From a virus: a DNA stretch of 45,342 nucleotides. Each line of letters begins with the position of its first letter. Within the stretch, counting starts at the first letter, position 1. Position numbers and translations under genes: made by a program. The stretch covers positions 1-45,342 of the IMG/VR virus record IMGVR_UViG_3300048833_000056; one strand, given 5' to 3'. Below are positions 13,897 through 24,068 of the stretch, one piece after another. The notes under the pieces were generated by a model that was not told where the DNA came from, did not search any database, and saw nothing but the letters and a program-made list of their open reading frames with translations.

Positions 13897-16800
13897 TCAA
13901 ATACCCAAGTCAATCGAATCGGGGTCTGGGTCGTCGTGCTTGTCTGGCAAGTCGGCGGTGAGCGCTTCAATCGCAGGGGCCACGAGGATGTGGTTGCCGA
14001 ACGGGATGAGCGCCTGCCATGCCTTGGCGGTGCCTTTGGTGAACTGGCGGTCTTCGCGGACCATCGCTTGGATGGTGCCGCCCGCAGCCGTGCCGAACGC
14101 AGCCGTCCACGAGGCCAGAGGGATACCGGCGAGGATGCCGCTGCTGATACCGGAGTTGCGGGTATCGAACATCTTCGTGCCCAGCGTCAGGTTGGTCAGA
14201 GAGTCGGTGACGTCAGGGAGGACGGACGCGATGCCGGCGTTGCGGAGCATTGCTGCGCCGATACGCTTGTTCGTCAACGTACGTTCCCTGTACTCCTCCA
14301 TCTTCTCCGGGTCTGCGCCGGACATTTCCATGCCCTGCAGCACCATCTCGTGACGCAGCTTCCACACACCAGCGGCGAGCGTCATCTGCATGAGGACTCG
14401 ACTGATGGTTTCGGCGTCACGCTCGGCGACGCCACGCAGCGTCTGCTTCGTCCAAGCCGTGAGGCCGAACGTGCGGAACTGCGAGATGACCTTGCCCATG
14501 CCCTTGTGCTGGAACAGGAACGAGTCACCGAGGTCGGTGGCCTGCACGTTCTTCCGCGACTCACGAGTCACCGCGTACAGCAGTGCATCCTTGGCGTCGA
14601 GGTCGTCCCACACCTGGTAATTAGCCAGCTCGATTTTCTTACCGAACTCGCCGTCGACTTCCGTGGTGTGCTTCTTGAACTGTGCAGCGATGCGCTCACG
14701 CATCTCCTTGCTCAGGCCGAGGCTCGCGTAACGCGCCTCACTGAAGCCATCCTTGCCACGCAGCACGTCATTCTTGATGCGGTACAGGACGTTGCGGGTA
14801 GCCATACGCTGTGCAGCCGAGTTGATACCTGCCAAGCCGGAGCCTGCAGTCACACCTCGGGACACCACACGGGCACCATGGCCCACCTTGGCGAAACCTG
14901 CGGACACCTTCTGTCCGAAGCCTTTGCCGCCGGCCAGCTCCTGCGCGTACTCCTCAGCGATGTCGTAGGACGAGAACACCTGATTGCTCAGGAAGTCCGT
15001 GCCTTCGCCGAAGGTCTCTTCAATCTCACGCCAGTCGAGCGATGCCATGCGACCATCGGCACTGCGCTTCCACATTGCGCCGAACACGTCGCCTCCGAAG
15101 AAGGACTTGGCGGTCAACTGGAAGTTACCGTAGGAGACCAAAGTGGCGAGGTCGGGGATGTTGGACAGACCGACGTTCTCCATCTGCGATGCGTAGGTGA
15201 CATCGCGGCCAGTGCGGCCCAGCTCGGTCCAGAGTGAGGAGTCCTCAAGTGGACGTGCGGTGATGATGTCGTACGCGGCGTTCGCCATCTTGCGGACGGA
15301 CTCCAGCTGTGCCGGGTCGTTCTCCAGCTCACGTTCAACACGACGCATGCGGGTGTTGAAGTCAGCGCGTCCCTTGATGCCCACCTTCGCCAGAGCGATG
15401 TGGCCGGACATGGTGCGGGAGTAGCGACCGAACAGTGCCTCGACGTTGTTCTCAAACAGCTGGCTCATCTTCACTTCGATGGTGCTGCCGTCGTTGGCCT
15501 TGATGTCACGCAGGCGCATGCTGAAGTTCTCGTCGAACTGCACACGACGCTTGGCGTGGCGGAAGCCGCCCTCTCCTGCATCAGGACTCTTCAGCTTCTC
15601 AGCCGCGAACTTGGCGACCACCTCTTCGACCTCGTCTGAACCCATCCCGGTCTCGCCCAGGAATTGGCGAAGGAAGGAGGCATCGTCGAATGACATGCCT
15701 TGCATCAGACCGATGTCGTTGCCGACGCGGAGGTTCCGCATGCGGGTGATGTAGCCGTTGCCCATACGCAGGGCCAGCTTGTCGTCCAACTCGGGGTACG
15801 TCTGTTGAATCGCCTTGGACACGAGCTTGCCCAGCTCCTCGTAGCTCACCTTCTCGCTCAGTGAATGCAGCGCGTGGAAGTCGAACACTCGGGGCAGGTA
15901 GTTGTCGTTAATTTGGACGTTGTCGAAGCCGGGAACACCCGACTCCTTCGCGTCCTTCAGGAACTCAGCGAAGACGGTACGCACACGAGCGACTGCGGAG
16001 TTCACCGCTGCGCTGTCGGTAGCCTCACCACGGATGGCGAGACCCAGCTGCCGCATGAATTGCTCACGCGGTGCGCGGCGCTGCAGCCAGCCGTAGCCGA
16101 TGCCGCGTTCCTTCAGCCACGCCTTGTAGGCGGGATTGATGGCGGCGTTGAACTTGCCGGCGGATGCACGCAGCGTGGTCGTCATGATTTCAGACGCACC
16201 GATTGCGGATACACCGTCGCCGACTTGGCCCAGTGGATTGCCCACCATGATGCCCAGCTCGTTGCGAACCACAGCGTTGTCGCTGCCACGCAGCACGCCA
16301 GAGAACGTACCGGTGTTCATCACCTTCAGTGCGCCCGACAGTTTCATCTGGCCCACCTCAGCACCACTTGAAGTCCCCTCCAGTGACGGATGGAGACCAG
16401 CGTCGAAGCCGACCGTGCGCGCAGCGGACAGAGTGTCCTCACCGAATGCCGGAGCGAATCCCTTCGACTCAAGGTCTTGCATGCGGAGGTCTGCAGCGGA
16501 CTGTAGCTTGTCCAGTCCGTCGAGCTTGTCGAGGTCTGCAGCTTTGCCTGCGGTGGACTTGAGGTAGCTCAAGGTGTCCGTGCGGTTTACTGCGGCGTCG
16601 TCGAGCAGCTGCTTGGCTTGCTTACGCAGGCCCAGAGCTTCGGCCAGTTGCTTGCCCTCGGCTTCCAACGCACCGCCCTTGTTGAGGTCGCGGATGCGCT
16701 TCAGCTCGGCACCAGCGATGGTGGCCTTGTCGTTCGCAGCGAGGCGCGGCTGAATCTCACCGAGGCGAGTCTTCGCTTCGTACCGGCGACGACCACGGGC

Positions 16801-18762
16801 ATCCCGCGCTTCGTCGAGTTGACGCTGCAGGTTTGCCTTGTCGATGTCCATCACGCTGTCGACCGAGGACTCGCGCAGCTTCGTGCGGGCCTTCGTGTCT
16901 GCGACTTCCTTGCCCAGCTTGGCGACGTCTTCCTCGTACATGAACTGCAGGCGACGCGCCCGGATGTTCGGGAGGTCGGCGATGCTTGCCTTCAGCGAGT
17001 CCACCAGCTTGGCCGCTTCACCCGCCGGGGTCTTGTGACCACCAGCAAGCTCACGCTCCAAGTCCGCAGCCTCGCGTTGCAGCTTGCGTACCTCACCACT
17101 CTTCAAGGCACCTGAGGCGTCCTTGGACAGGCCTTCCTGCCGTGCGAGTATCTCTTCAATCTCCTTGATGCGGGCTTCAGCAGCTGCGTCGTCAGCGCCT
17201 TCCAGTGCGGCCTGAGCGCGGGTCTCGGCTCGGGATGCGCCGGCAGCGTTCACAGCGCCTTCCACATTCCAGCCGCCCTTCTGGGCACGTCTGGTCCAGT
17301 TGGCGACAGCCTCTGCTTTCGTCTTGCCCCGCAGGTAGGGGTTTGCCTCCAACGCAGCCGGCGACAGGATGTCGTCCATCTTCGTGTCGGCGGATGCGAG
17401 CGCGAACACCCTGCCCCTTTTAGGGCCGAAGTGGTGCATCGCGTACATCGTGTAAACGTTGACCGGAGCGTTTGCCTTACGCAGTATCGCTTCGTTGTCT
17501 CGGTTGAGGGCTGCGACCATCTCGCCCGACTTCTGCGGGTCTTTGCGTAGCTCCAGCAGCTGTTCTTCGGACAGCCCCTTGGCCCATGCGGGCTTCTCTT
17601 TGGCAACGATGCCTAGCCACGTCTCGCGAATGAACTGGTCGACGCCAGTTGCAGACGAGGTCGTCGCCTTCGCGTCGGCGCGGCCCCCCGATTCCAGGAT
17701 GTGGCGCATCTGCTGGTAGCCGGCCAAGTCACCATCGCGTTCTACGATGAAACCTGCGGCGCGACCCACGGCGTTGTCCACGTCTGCGCGTGCAGCGTTG
17801 ACGTCGGCCAGTGCGGAGACAATCTCGGTGCGCTTCGCGTCCACCTGTGCGGCGAACTCAGCGGTCTCCAGCTTGCCGCGTTCAACAGCAGCCATGCGGC
17901 CAACCTGCGCGGCTTCACCACGGGTCATGACCTTGGTGATGCCTGCGCCCAGCGCGGTGCCGGCGACAGCGGCGATTGCCACGTCGTATTCGTCGCGGGT
18001 CACGTCGCCCTGCACCAGCACGGTTTCGATTGCAGCAGACTCAGCGCCGGTCAGTAGGCCGGTCCTCACGGCACCAGAGGATTTACTGGCGGCGGTCGCG
18101 AGGTCGGTCAGTGCGGTGACTGAGGTGCGTTGCTCGGCGAGCGTGGTTGCACGCCTCATGGTCGAGACGATGCGGTCAGCTTTGGTTGCGACGCTGGAAC
18201 CGCCGGAGACGACAGCCAAGCCGATGTTGAGCGGGTCAGCCATTTCGACGACCAGCTTAGGAGCCAGACCCCAACCAGCCTCTCCCGTCTCCCTTTCCTT
18301 TGCCAGCCTTTCCTGCGCGTCATTCGCGAGGTAGAACAGATGGGTCTTCGACTTGGCTGCGTCCGCAATCCGTTCGCGGGTGTCCTCGTCGAGGCCTTCC
18401 ATCAAGTATTCGTACTCCTCTTCGGAGACGTCGTCGCCCAAGGTCCAGTCCGGCTTAAACTCGATGCCCCCCTGAGCCATGATGTTGGCAACGGCATACG
18501 GCGTCCACGTCAATTCAGCGACGGTCTTCGCGTGGCCGAATTGCTTTGCACCTTCTTCAACATAGGCGGAGGCTGCGGAGGCCACGGCGTCGAGGATGTT
18601 GCCTTCCTTCGCTTTCGCGACGGCGGGGGCAAATGCATCAGCGACGCTCGGGGCTTCCGCAGGTGCAGCACGGGTGGCCGGAAGTGACTCTGGGGTCACC
18701 GCATTGGACTTGCGGAGGCGCAGTGCCTTCAAGTCCTCAAGAGTCAGTTCACGGTCAGCCAT
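13897..18762 (-). CDS. Internal core/ejection protein with lytic transglycosylase (T7 gp16-like)
   Basis: 1621 residues (T7 gp16 has 1318). By position and size this is the large internal core protein that is ejected, digests peptidoglycan and forms the DNA channel. A lytic transglycosylase-like region lies inside, about residues 350-500: HILESGGRADAK holds the probable catalytic Glu, followed by TGVDQFIRETWLG, PVNVYTMYAMHHFGP and NPYLRGKTKAEA. In T7 this domain is at the extreme N-terminus. Residues 540-800 are Lys/Glu-rich coiled coil; the rest is helical. Directly follows the gp15-like gene. Confidence 0.88.
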   Translation of the reverse strand: MADRELTLEDLKALRLRKSNAVTPESLPATRAAPAEAPSVADAFAPAVAKAKEGNILDAVASAASAYVEEGAKQFGHAKTVAELTWTPYAVANIMAQGGIEFKPDWTLGDDVSEEEYEYLMEGLDEDTRERIADAAKSKTHLFYLANDAQERLAKERETGEAGWGLAPKLVVEMADPLNIGLAVVSGGSSVATKADRIVSTMRRATTLAEQRTSVTALTDLATAASKSSGAVRTGLLTGAESAAIETVLVQGDVTRDEYDVAIAAVAGTALGAGITKVMTRGEAAQVGRMAAVERGKLETAEFAAQVDAKRTEIVSALADVNAARADVDNAVGRAAGFIVERDGDLAGYQQMRHILESGGRADAKATTSSATGVDQFIRETWLGIVAKEKPAWAKGLSEEQLLELRKDPQKSGEMVAALNRDNEAILRKANAPVNVYTMYAMHHFGPKRGRVFALASADTKMDDILSPAALEANPYLRGKTKAEAVANWTRRAQKGGWNVEGAVNAAGASRAETRAQAALEGADDAAAEARIKEIEEILARQEGLSKDASGALKSGEVRKLQREAADLERELAGGHKTPAGEAAKLVDSLKASIADLPNIRARRLQFMYEEDVAKLGKEVADTKARTKLRESSVDSVMDIDKANLQRQLDEARDARGRRRYEAKTRLGEIQPRLAANDKATIAGAELKRIRDLNKGGALEAEGKQLAEALGLRKQAKQLLDDAAVNRTDTLSYLKSTAGKAADLDKLDGLDKLQSAADLRMQDLESKGFAPAFGEDTLSAARTVGFDAGLHPSLEGTSSGAEVGQMKLSGALKVMNTGTFSGVLRGSDNAVVRNELGIMVGNPLGQVGDGVSAIGASEIMTTTLRASAGKFNAAINPAYKAWLKERGIGYGWLQRRAPREQFMRQLGLAIRGEATDSAAVNSAVARVRTVFAEFLKDAKESGVPGFDNVQINDNYLPRVFDFHALHSLSEKVSYEELGKLVSKAIQQTYPELDDKLALRMGNGYITRMRNLRVGNDIGLMQGMSFDDASFLRQFLGETGMGSDEVEEVVAKFAAEKLKSPDAGEGGFRHAKRRVQFDENFSMRLRDIKANDGSTIEVKMSQLFENNVEALFGRYSRTMSGHIALAKVGIKGRADFNTRMRRVERELENDPAQLESVRKMANAAYDIITARPLEDSSLWTELGRTGRDVTYASQMENVGLSNIPDLATLVSYGNFQLTAKSFFGGDVFGAMWKRSADGRMASLDWREIEETFGEGTDFLSNQVFSSYDIAEEYAQELAGGKGFGQKVSAGFAKVGHGARVVSRGVTAGSGLAGINSAAQRMATRNVLYRIKNDVLRGKDGFSEARYASLGLSKEMRERIAAQFKKHTTEVDGEFGKKIELANYQVWDDLDAKDALLYAVTRESRKNVQATDLGDSFLFQHKGMGKVISQFRTFGLTAWTKQTLRGVAERDAETISRVLMQMTLAAGVWKLRHEMVLQGMEMSGADPEKMEEYRERTLTNKRIGAAMLRNAGIASVLPDVTDSLTNLTLGTKMFDTRNSGISSGILAGIPLASWTAAFGTAAGGTIQAMVREDRQFTKGTAKAWQALIPFGNHILVAPAIEALTADLPDKHDDPDPDSIDLGI

Positions 18763-18771
18763 GAGGCTCCT

Positions 18772-20892
18772 TTACATTTTCGGTTGGATGGAGATGTCGC
18801 GTCCGAACGCCTTGTCTTCAAGACGACGGTACTGGTAGCGACGGAGGTTCTGAGCTTCGCGGTTCGCTTCAACGTCCCTGCGGTAACCCGAGGGGTCACG
18901 AGCGAGTGCAACGTCAATCAGTTCTTGCATGTTGAAGCGTTCGTCGTTGATGGGCAGGCCATCGGAGCCGGCGTAGTACGCCGTGATGCCGCGACCGTTC
19001 ACACCGAACTCGACCTTCATGGTCGCGTTGCTCGGCGATGGGTCACCAGCCTCCGTCGCTGCCATCTGGGCCAGCTTGGAGAATGATTCAACAGCGACCG
19101 CAGCTGCAGCGGAGTCATACTCAGTCGACTCAGGCAGTGCGTACACCACACCGTCCACCTTCACCGCGTAATGGGTCTCGTTGAAGCGGCGGTTCGCCAT
19201 CTCAGCGGCCTTCTGCGGCGGGATGTCATAGGTGGCGTACAGGTCCGTCAGTTCGGACAGGCGGGTTTTCACCATGCCGACGTTGCCGAGAGCCTTCGTG
19301 TCCGCGTCACGCCACGCATTGAGAACCTCGCGCTCCTGGTTCATGACCAGCTTCTGCGCCTTCTCGCGATTCTCCTGCACGAACTTACGCTGTGCCGGGT
19401 CAGCTGCGCGTTGCAGCGTCGCCATAATCTGCTCAGGCTTCTGTCCTGCACGCTGCGCGGTGAGCGCCAGCTCCATCTGCGCTTCCGACTCAGGCGTCAT
19501 GTACCACGAGGCCTGTCCATGCGCCTTGACGCTTGCGTACAACGGCAGGCGTTCCAGCACGGTCTCGCCCATGGCGGGATTGAACTCGCTGAGGTAGGAC
19601 TTCAGGGCCGTTGAGGGGAGCCTGAAGTGAGCGCCGACGCGCATGATTTCTTCCAACTCACGAGCGTTCGCCGGGTCTGCCAGCGCCTTGCCGTTGAGTG
19701 GAACCTGCTTGCCGGTCTTCTGGCCGAGTCCAATCAGCGCCTGCTCATACGAGAGGTCGGTGTAGTATTGCGCTTCCTTCATGCTGGACACGCCGCCCTT
19801 CACACCATAGGTGTCAAGCCACGAGCGACCGCCGACGGACTTCAGTGCAGCACGCTTCTCAGCTTCATCGCTGCGCTTCTTGTCGACCTTGGCCTTCTCG
19901 GCCAACGCTTTGTTGCGGAAGGCATTCACTTGGGTGTCCGTGAAGCCCCTTGAGGTGACGCCTTCCTGCAGCAAGTCTTCGATAGGGAGACCCTGCGTGA
20001 TGCGGTCTTCAATGCCGAAGATGAACTGCGCGTTGTCCCATTCACGGGCCGGTGCTTCAACTTCGTACTTGTGCTTCTTGATTCGCTCGCGAGCCAGCTC
20101 GATGCGTGCCTTGTTCCGCAGTGAGCGGAAGGGCGAATCGATGGTCTGGCCGTCTTCGGTGATGACCTTGTCCGGCAGCAGCGATAGGATGGACTCGTCG
20201 TTCTCTGCTTCCGCACGTTGGGCAATCATCTCGCCGTACAGCGCAGCAGCTTCGGTGCGACCGAGGACACCGGCGGCGTCATTGATGATGAGCTGCGCGT
20301 CGATGTCACCGCCTTCGACGGCGCGTGCAACCTGCACCTCCATCGCCGAGATGACTTCCTGACGATTCTGCTCGCGATTCTCCACGGTCTTGCGACCGGT
20401 GAAACGCTCAAGCGCGTCGGCGTACATCTCGTGGATGGCGCGGCGTGCCTTGGGGTCCGCAGCAAGCGGGCCAAGTTCCGTCTGCGCCTGCGCGTCAAAC
20501 CACGCAGCAGCTTCTTCGACGGTGGCGTCGAACGGGAGTTCCTTCGCAGCACGCTCGTCAATTTCGCGGAGCGCCGATGCGGCTTCGGTGGTGACCTTCG
20601 CGTTGAAGACGCCATCGGCGTACTTCTCCTGACGGTTCACTCGTTCCTGGTCTACCTTGTTCAAGCGCTGGTCGGCGACGCCCTGAGCCAATGCTTCGGC
20701 ATCGTCCTTCTGCTTCTTCTCCTTCAACAGCGGCGCAGCCGTGCCGAGGAGTGCGTTCTGCAGCTGTGCCCACCCCTGCGATGCAGGAGCAACGCTGACA
20801 TCCATGGGCGCAACTACGTCGAGACCGCCGGTGTTCGTTGGAGTTTCGACCTGCACACGGCGCTTGGTTGCCGTGACTTGTTTGCGTGCCAT
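18772..20892 (-). CDS. Internal core protein (T7 gp15-like)
   Basis: 706 residues (gp15 has 747). Rich in Ala, Glu, Lys and Arg with long helices; near residues 190-240 LIINDAAGVLGRTEAAAL fits the repeated helical type of gp15 ejection proteins. It is placed between gp14-like and gp16-like genes, as in T7, and would enter the periplasm/inner membrane with DNA. Identified by order and composition, not by motif. Confidence 0.82.
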   Translation of the reverse strand: MARKQVTATKRRVQVETPTNTGGLDVVAPMDVSVAPASQGWAQLQNALLGTAAPLLKEKKQKDDAEALAQGVADQRLNKVDQERVNRQEKYADGVFNAKVTTEAASALREIDERAAKELPFDATVEEAAAWFDAQAQTELGPLAADPKARRAIHEMYADALERFTGRKTVENREQNRQEVISAMEVQVARAVEGGDIDAQLIINDAAGVLGRTEAAALYGEMIAQRAEAENDESILSLLPDKVITEDGQTIDSPFRSLRNKARIELARERIKKHKYEVEAPAREWDNAQFIFGIEDRITQGLPIEDLLQEGVTSRGFTDTQVNAFRNKALAEKAKVDKKRSDEAEKRAALKSVGGRSWLDTYGVKGGVSSMKEAQYYTDLSYEQALIGLGQKTGKQVPLNGKALADPANARELEEIMRVGAHFRLPSTALKSYLSEFNPAMGETVLERLPLYASVKAHGQASWYMTPESEAQMELALTAQRAGQKPEQIMATLQRAADPAQRKFVQENREKAQKLVMNQEREVLNAWRDADTKALGNVGMVKTRLSELTDLYATYDIPPQKAAEMANRRFNETHYAVKVDGVVYALPESTEYDSAAAAVAVESFSKLAQMAATEAGDPSPSNATMKVEFGVNGRGITAYYAGSDGLPINDERFNMQELIDVALARDPSGYRRDVEANREAQNLRRYQYRRLEDKAFGRDISIQPKM

Positions 20893-20907
20893 GGATGTTT
20901 CCTTTGG

Positions 20908-21432
20908 TTAGATGGGACCGCCGACGCCTTTGCCGATGGTCGCGGAGCCAGTTACGGGCTTCACGGTCTGCGTGCCCGAGGGCATCGTCCCGCCAGCGCC
21001 GAAGTAACCGGACGCGCCGGCCATCGTTGCGTCGAGTGCAATGCCGAGGCCAGTCTTGTACTGGATACGCGACAGGCTGGACTTGTAGTCGGCCTTCCGC
21101 GCTGCTTGTTTGTTGTGCATGTTCTTGGTGACGATGCCGGCCTGCATGTCTGCCTGCGCGGAGAAGTCGGTCAGCTGTGCGAGGAACGAACCGGAAGCCA
21201 AGTTGATACCGGCCTCGGATGCGGTTGCACGAGCGGACGCACGAGCGCGGCGCACAGCGCGGGCACGTTCGTTCATCTCGGCACTGGCAGCGTCAGAGAT
21301 TTCCTCGGCGCGTACCTTGTTCTGCTCGTTGATGGCGGTCTCTTGCCGCTTCAACGCCTTGTTGTTTTCTACGTTCTGGGCGACCGATACAACGGCCATG
21401 ACGCCCATCACGATGAGTGCGGGATTGCACAT
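20908..21432 (-). CDS. Internal virion protein (T7 gp14-like)
   Basis: 174 residues (gp14 has 196). Opens MCNPALIVMGVMAVVSVAQN, a hydrophobic start like that of gp14 (MCWMAAIPIA-type), followed by helices rich in Arg/Ala/Glu, and a C-terminal Gly-rich part (GASGYFGAGG). gp14 forms the outer-membrane part of the ejection channel. Confidence 0.82.
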   Translation of the reverse strand: MCNPALIVMGVMAVVSVAQNVENNKALKRQETAINEQNKVRAEEISDAASAEMNERARAVRRARASARATASEAGINLASGSFLAQLTDFSAQADMQAGIVTKNMHNKQAARKADYKSSLSRIQYKTGLGIALDATMAGASGYFGAGGTMPSGTQTVKPVTGSATIGKGVGGPI

Positions 21433-21435
21433 GAG

Positions 21436-21891
21436 TTACAGCTCCTTGAAGAAGGGGATGAAGAGTTCCCCCTTCGCACCGTAGGGTTCCGGTTCACAGA
21501 ACTTGAAGCCACACCACTCAAGCCATCGAATGGACAGCGAGTTGTCGGGGTGGACGTAGTTCTCTAGGAGCGGGAATCGTTTGTTGAAGTCGTTGATGAC
21601 ACGACGCGAGTTGCGGAGGAACCACTTGTTCTCTTTCGCCACAAGCTCGCTGCCAATCATCCACGGACAGCCAACGCCTTCGGCGTCAGCATCCGGTGCG
21701 ACACCGAAGACCGCAGCTACCTGCCCATTGCACATCCACGCATAGCACTCCGTGGACAGGCAGTAGGACATGAGCAGTGCGGTCTTCGTGTCCATCAGAA
21801 GCGCAGCTTCCATTTCAATCAGGTCTGCCCCGCGTACGCGGTTGCACAACTCTTCGACGTGTTCAAGCGTCGCGGGGACAATCTGATTCAT
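21436..21891 (-). CDS. gp13-like internal protein with acetyltransferase look
   Basis: 151 residues from ATG 21891, which overlaps the tail-tube B stop (ATGA). The pattern (MNQIVPATLEHVEELCNRVR, CYAWMCNGQVAAVFGVAPD, NYVHPDNSLSIRWLEWCGFK) is the GNAT-like fold of T7 gp13, a protein needed for correct internal-core assembly. Acetyl-CoA binding is not evident, and enzymatic activity is doubtful in this family. Confidence 0.8.
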   Translation of the reverse strand: MNQIVPATLEHVEELCNRVRGADLIEMEAALLMDTKTALLMSYCLSTECYAWMCNGQVAAVFGVAPDADAEGVGCPWMIGSELVAKENKWFLRNSRRVINDFNKRFPLLENYVHPDNSLSIRWLEWCGFKFCEPEPYGAKGELFIPFFKEL

Positions 21892-24065
21892 GCAAACCTT
21901 GACCTCTTTTGCCAGAAGAACTCGACTTCCGCCGAGGTGAACCAAGCTCCCAAGTGGGAGTCGTTGGAGATGGAGATGACAGCGTCGCCGGCATTGCCGT
22001 AAACCTGGAACGAGTACGCACCGTCGGAGAACGCCGGGTCACCTACAAGCAACTCATCGTCACCCAAGGTCTTCCCAGTGAACTCCGCGAGCTTCGCCGG
22101 CACCACGCTCTCAATCTCTGGAGCAGTGCCGTACGGGGCCACCTCAGTCTTGAAGTAGCCGGCTCGCGTGTGGTACAGGGTCACCGTACGAATCTGCAGG
22201 CGTCCCGTGAGGTCAGGCTCGCCGTTGCGGCCAGTCATGAACCACTTGGAGAACGTCCAGCGTTGCGTGTACTTCTCCCCAACGAACACCGGATGTGCCG
22301 TGAGGTTGCCCGGATAGGCCACCCGCAAGACGTCAATCCAGACGGCCTGAGAGGGGTCTAGAAGCCCGCCCTTCCCCGCCGGCCACTCTCCACCACGGAC
22401 AACCTGCAAGCTCTGCCTGCGGTCAGTGGGGATGGAATACGGCAAGTCGAAGTAGGTGCGGTCACCGACGGAGTCGTAGGTGCCCGTGACGGACGCACGA
22501 CGGTCGAGGTAGACCTCAAACGGCAGGCCGGGGGCCACTGCGGTGGAACTGAGGTTGACCCGCTCGATGAACGTGCCGGACGGACGGACGACCACCATGT
22601 AGAGGTAGTCGCCGATGCACTCGATGGCGTTGATGGAGTCCGTGGGGTTCAACTCCCAGTAGCCCCATGCCGACTGCGCCTTCTCCGAATCGCTGGCCCA
22701 GTAGAACTTGTAGTGATAGACCCGATTCTTCGCGCCCTTGGATACCAGGAACACGGCGTCGTGCGTACTCGACGTGGCGACGTCACGAACACCCGCAGGG
22801 ATATAGCGGGGAACGTGTCCGGCAACGTCTGCAGCATCTCGCTCCGACGACTCCTCACGGACGTAGTATTCGTACAGGCGTGCCCAGTCACCTTCCTCGG
22901 ATGCGAAGTAGACATCGCTGCCGAGAGCCGCAGGACGGACCAAGGGGACCGTGGGGTACTGCGTGGTGGGCTTGAGGGAACCTGAGGACGGCGTGAGGAA
23001 GTCGCCAGTGTCGAATCGGAACTGGACTTGGTCGGCGAACAGCATCACGTCGCCGGCCATCGGTACTGCGTACAGCAGCTTGGTGACCTTCGTTTCCGTT
23101 GCGGCCACGTCGACCACGTCGTCATCGAACAGGTCGATGGAGGACATGCGCCAGAAGTTGCCGAAGTCGCCGGCACGGCTCATCACCATGTTCTCGTCTA
23201 CAGTCAGCCCGAGGCGGTTGTTCGCGAAGAAGATGTCGTTGAGGGTGCGGCCAAGGAAGGACGGTCCCGGATTCGTCGTCTCGTCGCCCACGCGGCGTGG
23301 TGCCCACGAGAACGGGCAGAACTCAAACGACCCATCGCCCAGACGCACGAGCGCCCATGGGAGAGTCGTGGCGTCCATGGCGTTGATTGCGCCGGGGCGC
23401 GTCACTTCAATCCAAGTGCCTTCAGTCCTGCGAACGTAGTAGCCGGAGAATCCCGACTCGACCGTCGACTGAATCTTATACGTCGCACCTTCGGACGCCG
23501 TCTCCGGCAAGTCCTGAAACGTCTGCACGACACCGTGGTAGGTGCCGAGGGACGGGTTGGGCGGGTATTGGAACTGCTGCGCCCCGCCGGCACCGGGTGC
23601 GCGATTGAGGTCGTAGTAGTTGACCGGCTGGCCCGTGCGGTCGGAGTTGAGTGGACCCTGCTCGACGACCACGGTCTTGTTCAAGACGAACGTGTAGTCG
23701 GCCACGGTCACGCACGCGAACGTCTCACGCGCAGTGGAACCGTTGGGGACATCGAGGTAACCCTTGCCGTGGGGGAACGTCACCGCGTATGCAGTGCCGT
23801 CCAGACCGTGGACCTTCAGGTCACCGTCGACAATCGTGACGATGTAGCGTTCGGTGATGTCGCGGTTGATGGTGTGCAGGTACGCATCCTCCAACGGCGT
23901 CGGCGCAATCATCGCGACGTGTTCGGAGGGAGGACGCTTGCCGATACCATCGACCACGGTGGACCACGAGTTGACCATCGAGGCCAACTGGATGAGCGAA
24001 CGCATGGTGTCGGGCTGTTGTGATACGCCGCCGTACAGGGCGGGAATCGCCTTGGAGACCAGCAT
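21888..24065 (-). CDS. Tail tubular protein B (T7 gp12-like nozzle)
   Basis: 725 residues (gp12 has 794). The opening MLVSKAIPALYGGVSQQPDT and MRSLIQLASMVNSWSTVVDGIGKRPPSEHV is highly typical of podoviral tail nozzle proteins. Later SFLGRTLNDIFFANNRLGL and RDVATSSTHDAVFLVS repeat the beta-propeller signature. Forms the nozzle below the gp11 ring. Four bases downstream of gp11. Confidence 0.95.
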   Translation of the reverse strand: MLVSKAIPALYGGVSQQPDTMRSLIQLASMVNSWSTVVDGIGKRPPSEHVAMIAPTPLEDAYLHTINRDITERYIVTIVDGDLKVHGLDGTAYAVTFPHGKGYLDVPNGSTARETFACVTVADYTFVLNKTVVVEQGPLNSDRTGQPVNYYDLNRAPGAGGAQQFQYPPNPSLGTYHGVVQTFQDLPETASEGATYKIQSTVESGFSGYYVRRTEGTWIEVTRPGAINAMDATTLPWALVRLGDGSFEFCPFSWAPRRVGDETTNPGPSFLGRTLNDIFFANNRLGLTVDENMVMSRAGDFGNFWRMSSIDLFDDDVVDVAATETKVTKLLYAVPMAGDVMLFADQVQFRFDTGDFLTPSSGSLKPTTQYPTVPLVRPAALGSDVYFASEEGDWARLYEYYVREESSERDAADVAGHVPRYIPAGVRDVATSSTHDAVFLVSKGAKNRVYHYKFYWASDSEKAQSAWGYWELNPTDSINAIECIGDYLYMVVVRPSGTFIERVNLSSTAVAPGLPFEVYLDRRASVTGTYDSVGDRTYFDLPYSIPTDRRQSLQVVRGGEWPAGKGGLLDPSQAVWIDVLRVAYPGNLTAHPVFVGEKYTQRWTFSKWFMTGRNGEPDLTGRLQIRTVTLYHTRAGYFKTEVAPYGTAPEIESVVPAKLAEFTGKTLGDDELLVGDPAFSDGAYSFQVYGNAGDAVISISNDSHLGAWFTSAEVEFFWQKRSRFA

Positions 24066-24068
24066 CGC

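Noticed and set aside
13768-15237. 489-codon plus-strand frame opposite the gp16 and fibre genes
   Set aside because: Crosses a clear minus-strand terminator and two recognised genes; antisense artefact.
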